A stretch of 34,317 nucleotides of DNA from Pelargonium cotyledonis (Eukaryota > Streptophyta > Magnoliopsida > Geraniales > Geraniaceae): assembly GCA_036897625.1 (NCBI GenBank), contig JAYMTA010000223.1, positions 1 through 34,317 on the forward strand. Reading direction: 5' to 3'. The notes under the pieces were generated by a model. It saw only the letters and a program-made list of their open reading frames with translations, did not search any database and was not told where the DNA came from. The stretch's first letter is position 1. Each line of letters begins with the position of its first letter. Shown here piece after piece: positions 11,341 to 21,477 of the stretch. A program made the position numbers and the translations under genes.

Positions 11341-11670
11341 TTATAACTTTCTTATTTCAACTGGGATAGTATAAGATAATAAAGACTTTTTATTCTCGTA
11401 AAAGGCGTTTGTGTTACAGTATAAATTTAGACTAGTAAAAAAATTGTACTGACAATTATTCGAATAACGTTTTTTATCCCTTTCATGAGTCAACCTCGCA
11501 CGCAAGTAAGAGTACTTAAATTCCGTATTAAATAAAGAGATACTCATAGGCGCTACTGTGTGCACGGTATTGAGCTTTATATCGGAGTTCTGTATAAAAT
11601 CATTTAAGAAGGCAGCCCGATGCATATATAGAACACATAAATCAAATAAAGGAAAGAAAACTCTAACCAA
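11341..11670 (-). other. longest open frame (109 codons), coding status unproven
   Basis: A TTG-started minus-strand frame of 109 codons, the longest in the window. The product would be rich in Phe, Tyr, Asn, Leu and Ser, with a mildly hydrophobic start (MVRVFFPLFDLCVLYM) and a Lys-rich tail. No signal peptide cleavage site, domain or motif is recognised. No ribosome binding site clearly supports the start. About one frame of this length is expected by chance in this much AT-rich sequence. Confidence 0.1.
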
Positions 11671-13950
11671 GTGACTTACTTATAGATAGGGTTTACAACT
11701 ATATGCATTCAATCTCTAACTGAGCGTTATTTAGGGCAGGAATGAATGAGGTTGACCTTAAACTAAGTTTGATACTCCCGATCTAAAGAGGAACTTACTT
11801 TTAGGTTAGGGAAGAGAAAGAAATCCTATAATTATATAATATAGCAGCTACTTAATTCTTAACCTTAATACATCTCCTAACCCAACGCGAACTTCCTTGT
11901 GCAGCCATTCATTATAAACTGCCCTTAAGCATGATTCCACTATCAAGCCTTCTTGTCTAGATCCGTAATGCGAATGTAGCGACTCTTACTTTTGTCGCTT
12001 TGCTGCTTCTGTATCTTGGAGCTAAGAAACTGCTTGGATCTTGTCCAAACTTTTGTGTTCTATATACCTATGAGTTCTCACAAGATCATGTGCAATTGGT
12101 AAACCCTTCTTTTCTTAATTTGTTAATAAAAAGAAATCTGGGGCTGGGCCTTAGTGCAACCGGGGTTAGTACTCAACCTTTGACTAGATTCCATGAAAGA
12201 GCCCCTTTTGTTTAAGTTTGTTCTAGTAATTACAGAGGACCCGGACCCCGCTCAAAATAGAGTTATAGGGCTCTGGCTGTAAGTAAAGTAAACTCGCTTT
12301 ATGCGAAATGAATAGAAATTGAATTCTTATATATAAAGTTTGTATAGGAGCTTGGTGTCTAGCTTTTGTACTCGGGAAAGGGGTTCTTACTCTGAAGTAC
12401 CCGTAGAAAAGTTCCCTCTAATATAGCGTATCTTAGTATTTAGTAATTGGAAAGGGTGTCCCAATTCTGATTATTTCAGAAGTTCCAGTTTTATCAAAAA
12501 TAGAATTGCTATTGTAAACTTTTGAATACGGGAAATTGCGAATATTGTGGAGCTTCGGAATGAGAAAGTAGAATTTCTTGCTCTTGTTTCCTCAATTGTC
12601 CTTTAGCTTCGTTTAGATAAAATACTTAGAATTATAGTAAAAATAGATTATGACTGACTCCACTGGAACCCTTTGAGTATCGGTTATTTGAACGAGTGCT
12701 TTATCACTTAGCTATACTTGTTTCATTTTTCTTTAATTTATCTAGTAACAGAGACCCTAAACAGCAGGACCCCTTAGTCTAGTATAGGTAAGATTGAAGT
12801 CGAGCCTTTTTTTAATTCAGGTATTAATTCCTTATATAGGTGCAACCTAAAACTTTCTAAAGGAAGTTGGGGAACCCCTTTAGTGCTCCCTTGAGTTAGA
12901 ACACTCTACAATATAGTCTAAAATTAAGTATCTGAAACCTGAATATGTTTACGAAACCTCGGGTTACTTTTTAAGGAATGGCGTTAATATATTAGATTAC
13001 ACAAGTAGAGCTCTCCAAATATTCTTGAGCAGTAGTAAAAGTACTAACCAGACAAAGATAAATAGCCTAACTCTATGCTAGTTCACTACTTCAAAGGCAT
13101 CTCTTGAAAATGCGCTTAATATGCAATACTATACTTTAGAAGACGCCACACACCTCTACACCTCAAGGGGTAATGTGCCCTCTAAGACGTATATAACTCT
13201 AAAAAACCTCACAGTATACAGACATTTTGCTATATTCTATATTATATAACAAGTTTGTTGAATAAGAGCAACTCTTTTATAAAATATAATGAATACCCGT
13301 GCAAAAACCCTATTCAACCCATAAATTCGAACTCTTTATGAAAGAAAGAACTTAGAATTTTAATATAAGACTTCGGATATAATCTACTAAATTTATTATA
13401 TAAGATAATGTCACTCAAAGAGTAAAAATTTCTGATTCCAAAAATAGTAGAATAGGAAAAGCACTAACCATCTTACCATTCAAGAGATTTAAAAAGAGAG
13501 CAAGTATACTCTGACTTTCTATTATATATAAGATGAGTCTGAAAGATTCGGATACTTTTAGTAACTAAAATCTTGCAATTGAACAAGATATGTCCATTCT
13601 AAAAAGGGGAAAGTAATAAGTCAAGACATGGAACAGCAGGATCCATTGTATGGCCTTTTACGCATCCTATAGTATAGAGCGACTAATCAAAATCGTAAGC
13701 TACAGACCAGACGGTTGAAAACTACATGACATTCACGGGTTCAAAACTTTTACACTGCTATAGCTTAGGGGTCCCTAGAATTTTTTAATTATTAAAGTTG
13801 TTTACTTTGTTGAGTAGGATTTAAGCGCATTGGTCTCAAAAAGAGTTAAAAGCAAGCCTGTTTTGGTATAACCCTGAATCCAGATAAGAATCAAGAAAGA
13901 GGTCGAAATAAAGAAAATATGTGATGCATGATATGATGATACCTTAAGAA
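11671..13950. other. no recognisable gene
   Basis: Nothing supported up to the tRNA-like segment. Around 13698-13750 there is a weak tRNA-Phe-like string: an anticodon-loop-like TTGAAAA, then CACGGGTTCAAA. Its spacing is off register and its stems are unpaired. Confidence 0.5.
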
Positions 13951-13951
13951 A

Positions 13952-14024
13952 GAGTTTAGTCAAAGCTCGGTAAACCCATGTTACATATTAGACGGGATCG
14001 CGGGTTCAAGTCGTGATTTAGTCA
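13952..14024 (+). other. degenerate tRNA-like segment
   Basis: GGTAAACC starts at 13969 and GGTTC ends at 14007, exact class I spacing, followed by AAGT of the T loop. The anticodon stem (ATGTT/AGACG) has one Watson-Crick pair. The T stem (GCGGG/CGTGA) has two. The acceptor strands do not match. The loop ACATATT lacks T33, so no anticodon can be assigned. The same 9-mer TTTAGTCAA occurs at both edges (13955-13963 and 14017-14025). Confidence 0.25.
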
Positions 14025-14025
14025 A
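13955..14025. repeat. 9-bp direct repeats bracketing the tRNA-like segment
   Basis: TTTAGTCAA is found at 13955-13963 and again at 14017-14025, with 53 bases between. It could be a remnant of a duplication or of a tRNA-borne integration event, but a 9-mer this AT-rich may recur by chance. Confidence 0.3.
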
Positions 14026-16421
14026 CAATGAGAATTAATGTGATATTTACCTAAATTATTTAAGGTGGATGTCTCTCCTATAAAGCAATGATTGCTCAAG
14101 AGTTTTACACTTTTTTAACTGCCATCAAATTCCTTATTCTTCTTTGAATCTTCACTCGAACCTAAGGGTAGGTTGCCTCCTTGGTTAGTAACCACAAATC
14201 CATATCCCAATCTTGGTGCGGATTAAAAGGTTTCGTTATCTCACAATATAGTAATTTAGTAGCTTAATTGGTCAAACTATTAGGTTGAGTAAAGCAAGGT
14301 ATACGTTGTAAATCTAAGAAAATGGAGGGTTACTCTAAAAATTTGTATAGAGAAATTTGTCATGTATACGTATACAAGAGCATCTAGTTTTATAGGTATC
14401 GACTTACCGCGCGTACGTAAATTAATTTAGATTTTTACTTATTTCTGAGAACGAGTAAAGAAAAATTACTTGTTTTATTTTATAAAGTGCCTACCTTGAG
14501 TTATCGAAAAAAGTTCTAAAAACCTTCTTAATTTTCACCCCCTTGGAATGCTTCTTAATAGTTAGCGTCCCTCTGTTTTTTAGATTTCGGATATTATGAG
14601 AATCCCTTATTAAGATTTTTAATGGACTTTAGCAGTCCTCTTATGAAATATTTTGCCGAATTCATATTAGTTGAACTGCTCAATAAGACTCATGTAATAA
14701 AGATCCCTATCTTTTGGTACCCTAATGGGGACCCTATCCAGCTAGTGTGTGAAATCCATGTAGAATCTAAATATGTACTAAAAACTCGGAGTTTTTTTTA
14801 CCCCAATCCGTTTAACTTATGTACAATTCTATTCTTGCTCTGAAGTAAACCTTAGTTACTACTAGATAGATTTCAATTTCCTTTTCTAATAATGCGTTCC
14901 TTTAGGTTAGGATTTACAAAATCCCTTAAGTTAAGTTTACACAATAGGCTATAGATAGGATAACTACTAATAAAACCCTTAGACAAAGGTTATAGCTAAA
15001 ATGTAGCATATAATGGTTTAACATGTTTTGAGAAAAACCAAACTTCGTGGCATTTTGGAGAGGAACGAATACCTGCAGTTCAAATACGGATTATAATAGG
15101 GCCCATACTCAAGGAATCAGCACCTATCAAGGGGAAGTGCTCCCACAAGGTAGGCCGTGCTGTTAGCTTAGTGTCATATATTTAAAAGTTTCTTATCAAA
15201 TACTTTTTTACAAGTTAGTCTCTGGATATAGAATCCTTTATTAGAAAAGTGATACAGGCACGAGTTTCCCTTCCTTTTGGGTATATGAGTTAATAAAACT
15301 TTTGTATAAGTTCCGCAACTCCCGGTTCGAGATATGCTGAATCCTTTCTGTAAAAAAACCTAGACTCTACTTGCGACAGGCCTCTTTGAGATGAGTACAA
15401 ATGAAATCGGTTTAAACAAAGCGGGATTTTATAATGTTACTGTTCGGAATTAGTGTCCTTAAAACAGAATAATAGGATTTCTTTAGTATCTAGATTGACT
15501 GGTTGTTAATACAGTTCCTAAGTCTTTGAACTAGTAAGGCAGTTCTAAAAGGAAAGGAAGTAAGCCACTTTTACAAGTAGTATATTTGAGTGAATGCCTA
15601 GTAAAGAGTCGTATAAAATAGAACTTACGTCTATTGCTCAAGATTGTGAAACTTATAAAGTTGTACTTTAGTTGCAACTTTCTCTACTTTTTAATCTAAT
15701 GTATCTTACATGGATTAAAAGAATTTCCGTCTTAAGATAATCAATCTTTAGTATAACAAAGTGTTCAAGATTAAGAGGACTTGGTGGAGCAAGCTATCTA
15801 GAATAAAAGATTTCAGTTTTAAGGAAAATGCTTTAGCTATATCACACATAGAAATTTGGGTGATCCAGTTATAATTTTAGATGCCCTTGCCATACAAAAG
15901 AAAAATCAAAAGAGTCTTTTTGAACTAGGAGCGAGCCTAGGTTTATAGGATAATGCCAAGTCTCTGTCTATAAAAGGTTTCATTTTAGTTATAGTATGTT
16001 AAAAATACAACCTTTCATGTGGAAAAGAGCTTACACTCGAGTTCATAAACCTTGAATAAAGTCATATTTTATTGTTACGCAAATTAATGAGAGCATAGTC
16101 AAAGAAGTTGTAAAAGCTTGCATTCCGGAGACTATAAACCCAGTGATTGGTACAAGAATCTCAAAGGGTTTTGTATATGGAAAGTAAACTAATAAAATCT
16201 AGTTACGAAAGGACTTATAAGATTTTCTACGTTACTCTATTAGACCCCTATCTTTCAAAAAGAGAGACCCTATGTAATAAAAATTGTCGTTATGCTTATA
16301 CAGTTACAGTACCAATACTTGATCCGTAGTATTCACAAGTACAGCTTTAGCACAAGTTATAGGGAGCTCCAACAAATTAAATTTAGATATTTTACTCTAA
16401 AACATTTTGTCTTAAATTTAA
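14026..16421. other. no recognisable gene
   Basis: Nothing supportable. A T-arm-like GGTTCGAGT lies on the minus strand near 14160-14168, with no D arm in register. The 73-codon frame at 14622-14843(+) and the 60-codon frame at 16147-16329(+) have no recognisable content. Confidence 0.5.
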
Positions 16422-16694
16422 TTGGGCAAGGAATCCCTTGTTAGATCATTAAATAGTAGATTTCTTGTCTGGTCGATTTACCTTAAGATCCTAAAACTCT
16501 ATCTACCAAATAGGACGCGAGACCCTTTGTCATGCCTTATAATGCATCTTAGAGCTCTCTTTGAGAAGCCCCCTCCCCTTCAAATAGAACACTCTTGTGC
16601 CGCTATAGCGCTTACTCTGGGACAAAAAGTACACAGGTTATTTATAAAGATGCTTCTCTTACTAGGGATTTCCTATTACAGGTTATCTCTCTAG
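16422..16694 (+). other. 90-codon open frame, coding status unproven
   Basis: A TTG-started frame of 90 codons. The N-terminal half is basic and the last 20 or so residues are hydrophobic (MLLLLGISYY near the end). No family is recognised and there is no convincing ribosome binding site. The length is within chance expectation. Confidence 0.08.
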
Positions 16695-16801
16695 TCTAAG
16701 ACCTAAACCACCCCTCTCATTTTGTTAGCTAAAGCTCATTATATTGCGTTCTTTTGTGCTTTGTACATACTTTAATTTCCTTGTCAAAAGCTATAATTCT
16801 A

Positions 16802-16829
16802 AGGAGCCCCTGAGATGTCGGGAGCTCTT
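16802..16829. other. GC-rich stem-loop
   Basis: GAGCCCC (16804-16810) pairs with GGG plus GCTC (16820-16822 and 16824-16827), leaving one bulged A, closed outside by an A-T and a G-T pair. The loop is 9 bases. It is unusually GC-rich for this window. No gene flanks it closely. Confidence 0.35.
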
Positions 16830-17247
16830 ACCAGGTCTCGAACTAGCGTAAGAATCGTTATTTAATTGCTAGGTAACTAACTAAGGAAGTGCTTCTTTTG
16901 TATTTTTAAGATTAGGAAGTCCGGTTTTTCGTGTTGGACTCTAGTGTTAAATGGGGCGCTTAAGAAACAAGTTCTGGTAGATAAGGCAATACTCGGGGTA
17001 TTTATTCTTCAGAGATATACCTTCTTTAGAGCTAGACTCTGTATCTTTTTCTTAAGAGAGTATAGGGAATACAATAAACTTTAGGAAATCCTATTAGGTA
17101 ACTTTTTCATCTATAAAGTAGCTCCGAAATAGACTAAAGAACTAGTAATTTTTACAACAAAAAGGGAAGGCTTTTTCTTTTCTGAGAAGGCAGACCTTTC
17201 AACGGTAATGTTGAGTTGATATACGGATGTGCAAATTAAATAGCTAT

Positions 17248-17320
17248 AATAAAGTACACGACTTGAACCTTTACCTGCGGACTCTCTCAATAAGTGCTTT
17301 ACCACTTTAAAACAAAAAAA
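17248..17320 (-). other. degenerate tRNA-like segment
   Basis: On the minus strand GGTAAAGC starts at 17303 and GGTTC ends at 17265, the exact tRNA spacing, followed by the T loop TTCAAGT. The D stem can form (GTTT/AAGC with one wobble). The anticodon stem (CTTAT/GTCCG) has two Watson-Crick pairs and one wobble. The T stem (AAAGG/CGTGT) has three. The acceptor strands do not match. The loop TGAGAGA lacks T33, so no isotype is given. A 98-codon minus-strand frame (17111-17407) runs through it and is not thought to be coding. Confidence 0.25.
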
Positions 17321-18588
17321 TAGTAGTGCTCGCTTTACTACTAAACTACATTGCAAAGAATAAGATAAATCTATTTGTATATAAATGATTAAAAAGCAAG
17401 AGTTCAATTACCAGAGATGTAATAAAACAATTACAGAAAGAGATTGCCCTGATACTACCCAGGAGTCGCTACGTATCCTTTTAGGGAACTCTACGATTTG
17501 TACTATACTCTAAATCCAGTCAAAGAAAAGCACGCAGTCCTTATACCTGTTATACATTATATAGGGCCTTTTTTAACCTTCTTAGACATAAGAAAACTAG
17601 ACCTAGGATCTCAGACTCTTTCGAGTTAAAGCCTATGCTCACTCAAATTTAGAATAACCTTATCAGTGAAAAGGGCTTCTAATGCAACAGCTTCCACTTT
17701 GACCGCTCTTTGTGACTGACTGCTTACTTAGGAATCAGAAAGCTAAGAACCTAATTACTTTAGTTCTACGTGTCCGTCCTTCAAGGGAACACGTCTTACT
17801 CTTCCTTAAAATCCTTAGCTACTAAGAAAATATGAGGGTTCTAATCCCCAAACACTATTAAGTCAGACTAAGAAATCAAACTAGGAAAACTTATACCCTT
17901 ATATTAGTTCTTATCAATACCTCTAAAACTTACGGGTAATGGATAAACCAAACAATGCCAAAGTTCTTAGAGATTCCTTTCTAAATGTTTAAGGGTAATC
18001 TAATGGATTAAAGCTTAGACTGCTAGAGGATTGGGGCAAAAATGCATTATAATTACAGGTTGACTTTCTTTCTAAAGCTTATAGGCCTAGCTTAATGATA
18101 AACTTAGTAGTATAACTAATCATAATAAGGAAGTTCAATTTTATCCTATAGAAACCTGTTTTTTATAGTATTCATATATATTGTATCTTCTTACTATAAA
18201 CTCTTAGATCCAAGAGTGGCATAAAAGGTTGATGAATCCCATACCTAGTATTTTCATAATGATAAAATATTAAAGCTTCCCCGTTTCAGAGAAATCCACA
18301 AGTGGGTTATACCAGGGTTTATTTGCATAAATATAGATAGGCAACTGCCCAACTTGGGCCTGGCCTAATGGGGTGTACAAAAGGAATTTCGTATTTCTAC
18401 TACGGGTAAAAAGCATAGAACCGAACCTTACAAACAAGCTGGGTTAACCAAAATTCTAGCCGGTTTCGACACTAAAAAGGACACTAACTCGTTTAGCTAC
18501 AGTTGTTTTAGGACCCTCAAATTAAGATATTAATTTTAAAATAGAGTAAGGAACAGGCGTGTTATTGGATATAGATTACCCATTTTTG
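17321..18588. other. no recognisable gene
   Basis: Nothing supported on either strand. Confidence 0.55.
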
Positions 18589-18660
18589 TAAAAGTATTAT
18601 GATTTGAACCTACGACATTTACGTTTATAAATCCTTGTTCTAACCTGCTTTATGTGCCGA
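18589..18660 (-). other. degenerate tRNA-like segment
   Basis: The minus strand begins with a plausible acceptor strand TCGGCAC (18660-18654). GGTTAGAAC follows from 18645, and GTAGGTTCAAAT ends at 18602. The 40-base D-to-T distance equals that of tRNAs with the longer GGTTAGAGC D loop. The anticodon loop TTATAAA is well formed in sequence, but its stem (AGGAT/CGTAA) has no Watson-Crick pair. The T stem (GTAGG/CATAA) has three. The 3' acceptor side (TACTTTT) does not match the 5' side. Confidence 0.28.
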
Positions 18661-18814
18661 CAAGGGGAAACCTGAAGTAATTAAGCTATCAATCGATAGA
18701 ATACTACTCCTTTTTTTATAGAATTACTAACGACGAAATTTCCCTATACATAATAGGAGTTATATCTTGTATTTTAGATCGTAGCTAACCCAACCTCTTT
18801 TCAGCCTTTTTTGT

Positions 18815-18868
18815 TGGACTTTTATAAATATGTGTGTAAATAAATCACACAAATGTAATGAAAGTCCG
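18815..18868. other. nested two-tier stem-loop
   Basis: The outer stem pairs 18815-18825 with 18858-18868: eleven contiguous pairs, nine Watson-Crick and two G-T, built on GGACTTT/AAAGTCC. Inside, TGTGTG (18831-18836) pairs exactly with CACACA (18846-18851) over a 9-base loop. The two stems are separated by an internal loop of 5 and 6 bases. This is the most elaborate local fold seen by eye in the window. No known RNA family is recognised. Confidence 0.45.
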
Positions 18869-19710
18869 TATGGTTGTGTTTAAGTTCTAAGTCCTTGGTA
18901 GTTTTCTAAAGCGTTGAAACTCGGGTGTGATCATGAAAATACCAATTTACGATTTCTTTCAACAAAGAGAATAAATTCCCATAAGTGTAACTTTTGTTTT
19001 GAATGTACTATTTAGATTAATTTCAGTCCAAGGCTGCAGGGTTTTTGCTTTTAAAAGAGTGTGAGTCTCCTCTAAGTCTAAGAATGGAGTTTGCCTCTTA
19101 GGCCTATTCCTACCTTCACCATCCAGTAGGGAGTAATATGAGCCCTCTGCCGCACATATATTGAGCATGCGTGCTTCCATTATTTCCCAAACTTTATTAC
19201 CACTATAAATATTGACGAAGACCACAAATCAGCGAAAGCAGAGTACCTATTATTAAATGAAATCCTATTGCTAAAGGATATTTATTCTCAGGGTAAAAAA
19301 GCAGCCCAGCTCTCCGTATTTTGCTGCGGGAATTCTTTTAGATTAGCATACAAAATGAACCATGTTGCTAGCCAATGCCCGTATTTCCGTCTCATTAAAT
19401 TCCCAATACAAGCGCGCTTCGAACATGACAGTTGTTAGCTTAAGACCAGTGGCCCAGATTATGACCAGAAGAAGGAATCCGTGAATCAAGACGTTCAAAA
19501 CTTATATACTAGAAAAAGGAAAGGTAGCTAACAAATATCTAGAAACTTCTTGATTTTAAGTAAGGTTCTTTCTAATATTTATAAATAGGCAGGAATTTGG
19601 CTAGTAATTGCCTGATAGTCTAATCAATTCTGAAGTAAAAATAGATAATAACACGGTATTTTTCCCGACTGTAGCGTAGAGGAGAAAGGGGACCCTATTT
19701 AGTATAATAA
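18869..19710. other. no recognisable gene
   Basis: Nothing supported. The 88-codon minus-strand frame at 18959-19225 has no recognisable domain and is of chance length. Confidence 0.55.
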
Positions 19711-19917
19711 ATATACCTACATACCTTATGACACCATCAACCTCATACCTTGTTTCCATACTCTTTCTTAATACCCATAATCTTAGCTATACCTACAGTT
19801 TTCTTAAGAGCTAGGCTCTGTATCCTCTTGAATTACTTCTTAGTATTAGGAACTTTATTACCTTTCTCAGGAATCCTATTCTTTTTCTCTATCATAGTCG
19901 TATTTGTATATACGTAA
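19711..19917 (+). other. hydrophobic frame open only if TGA is sense
   Basis: From 19711 to the TAA at 19915-19917 the frame has 68 codons with one TGA at 19729-19731. After the TGA, 61 codons run without a stop and read as strongly hydrophobic (for example SFLIPIILAIPTVFLRARL, then GILFFFSIIVVFVY). That is like a fragment of a mitochondrial membrane subunit, but I cannot match it to any. There is no clear ATG start. The + strand is pyrimidine-rich here, which by itself favours open, hydrophobic frames. Confidence 0.12.
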
Positions 19918-20319
19918 CGGGACTTTTCAGGATTATAAAATTTGTACAAGATAAAAGAAAAGAAGTCCCAAGCTATAGAATTTGATCGAGACCTCCCCTT
20001 GCTGTACATTGTACCGGCTCTTGGTATTAAAATATGAGACGGGATGCTTTGACTCTAGTAAATTCCTTTGAAGCAACTGGGCTTTCACTTGACTATTTTA
20101 GTTACTGGGTATTTTTTACGAATTGTGTAGAGAATTAGTATACCATTTTGGATACAAGCTTTTCTATTTAGTACGAATCGCTTCATTTTTATTTAGTTTC
20201 AACATCTATCTAGTCAAATGGAGCTTATATAAAAGATTTTATGAATCAAGATTACTTTATTTCTTGTGTAATTAGTAAGTGAAACAGGGTTTAGTGGGCC
20301 CTTTTAATTTACTGAAATT
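19918..20319. other. no recognisable gene
   Basis: Nothing supported. Confidence 0.6.
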
Positions 20320-20392
20320 CAACTACTTTAGAACTAGGCAGAGCACGTATTCCTTGCTCGTATGGTCATAGGTTCAAGTCGACTTAAAGTCT
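20320..20392 (+). other. degenerate tRNA-like segment
   Basis: GGCAGAGC starts at 20337 and GGTTC ends at 20375, exact tRNA spacing, with T loop TTCAAGT. The anticodon stem (CGTAT/TCGTA) has no Watson-Crick pair, only two wobbles. The T stem (ATAGG/CGACT) has two pairs. The acceptor strands are unpaired. T33 is missing, so no isotype is called. Confidence 0.25.
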
Positions 20393-21404
20393 TGCTTGGG
20401 TAATTCTCTAATTATAGCTAAAAAGAAGTACTTTAAAGTACCGGGGGCTCTATCTATATAGTCTAAGGTATTCTTACTTCAAAAACTAAATTCAATTCAA
20501 TATTTGTGGAATATTAGCTAAGATTAACTAGGATTAAACATTATACCTTCTCTACATTTCTTTGTGGGGATCCCATCTCGGGGTTATTAGAGTAGACTTA
20601 GCTCCTTCAAAACCCCGTCTTCTATAAAATGAGTCTAGCTTAACTAACGGAAAACAGTCTAATGATACAGTAAATCTTGAAAAATCCTCAGATCTATTTC
20701 CTACTTCTGAGAATAGAATAAAGCTTACAAGAAATCTGGTTGCGGGTCTATTATTAATTTATTAGAATATTAGAAAATTTGCTATTTTTATTACGGATAA
20801 ATAAAAGGTGGTATACATCGAGTCTTCGGGGGTACTTTCAGCTATGATGGGGGGTCAATATTAGTTTAAAAAAGAGGAAATAGTTACAACATAAAAGGAT
20901 AAATATCAAGCATAATCAGATTTCAGAATACAAACTTAGGACTTAGGTTCATCTTTTATCCAGCACTTTAACCCCCTTTGTCTCTACTCTACAAGTTTCT
21001 CACAATTCTTGTATAAAGTTCTTACCATAAAATAGTTCGGAATATGGCTTTTCAACAAGAAGAAAAGGATTCCATCTTCAAATCCCTATTATAAAAACCA
21101 GACTAGAGCTAACTTAAAGAAAGTCTACCCATATACATTTATTACCTTTTACATATTTGTGTGAATTAAAATTTAAGGTAAGCCCTTTCGCAGAATAAAG
21201 CATCCTTTTTAGCTTCCTTATTTAAAAAAGACAGACACTCCTGTTTCCGAAAAAGACCCTATAAATTACCCATAAGAATATATGCATTAGCGATAACTTA
21301 GCTACAGCCCCTTTTTATTTAGAACAGATGCTTTAAACGTGTGATGTAATAAGTTTTAGAAAGTCTTCATATTGCCTTGAGAGCTTTTTCTCTTTCTTCT
21401 CACT
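20393..21404. other. no recognisable gene
   Basis: Nothing supported. Confidence 0.6.
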
Positions 21405-21477
21405 ATCAGTTAAGTCCACTTGAACTCATGACATTTCTACTAAGATTGCTTTGATCTACCATTGTCTGGTAAAACCT
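21405..21477 (-). other. degenerate tRNA-like segment
   Basis: On the minus strand GGTAGATC starts at 21460 and AGTTC ends at 21422, exact tRNA spacing, followed by AAGT. The anticodon stem and the T stem (ATGAG/GGACT) each have one Watson-Crick pair. The acceptor strands do not match. This is the weakest of the seven in-register segments. Confidence 0.2.

Noticed and set aside
13698-13750. tRNA-Phe-like string with a GAA loop and GGGTTCAAA
   Set aside because: The loop and T arm are out of register by three bases and the stems do not pair.
14160-14200. Minus-strand GGTTCGAGT as a tRNA T arm
   Set aside because: The upstream GGTTACTAAC lies three bases off register and the T stem 3' side does not pair.
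17111-17407. 98-codon minus-strand open frame
   Set aside because: It runs through a tRNA-like segment, has no recognisable domain or start signal, and is of chance length.
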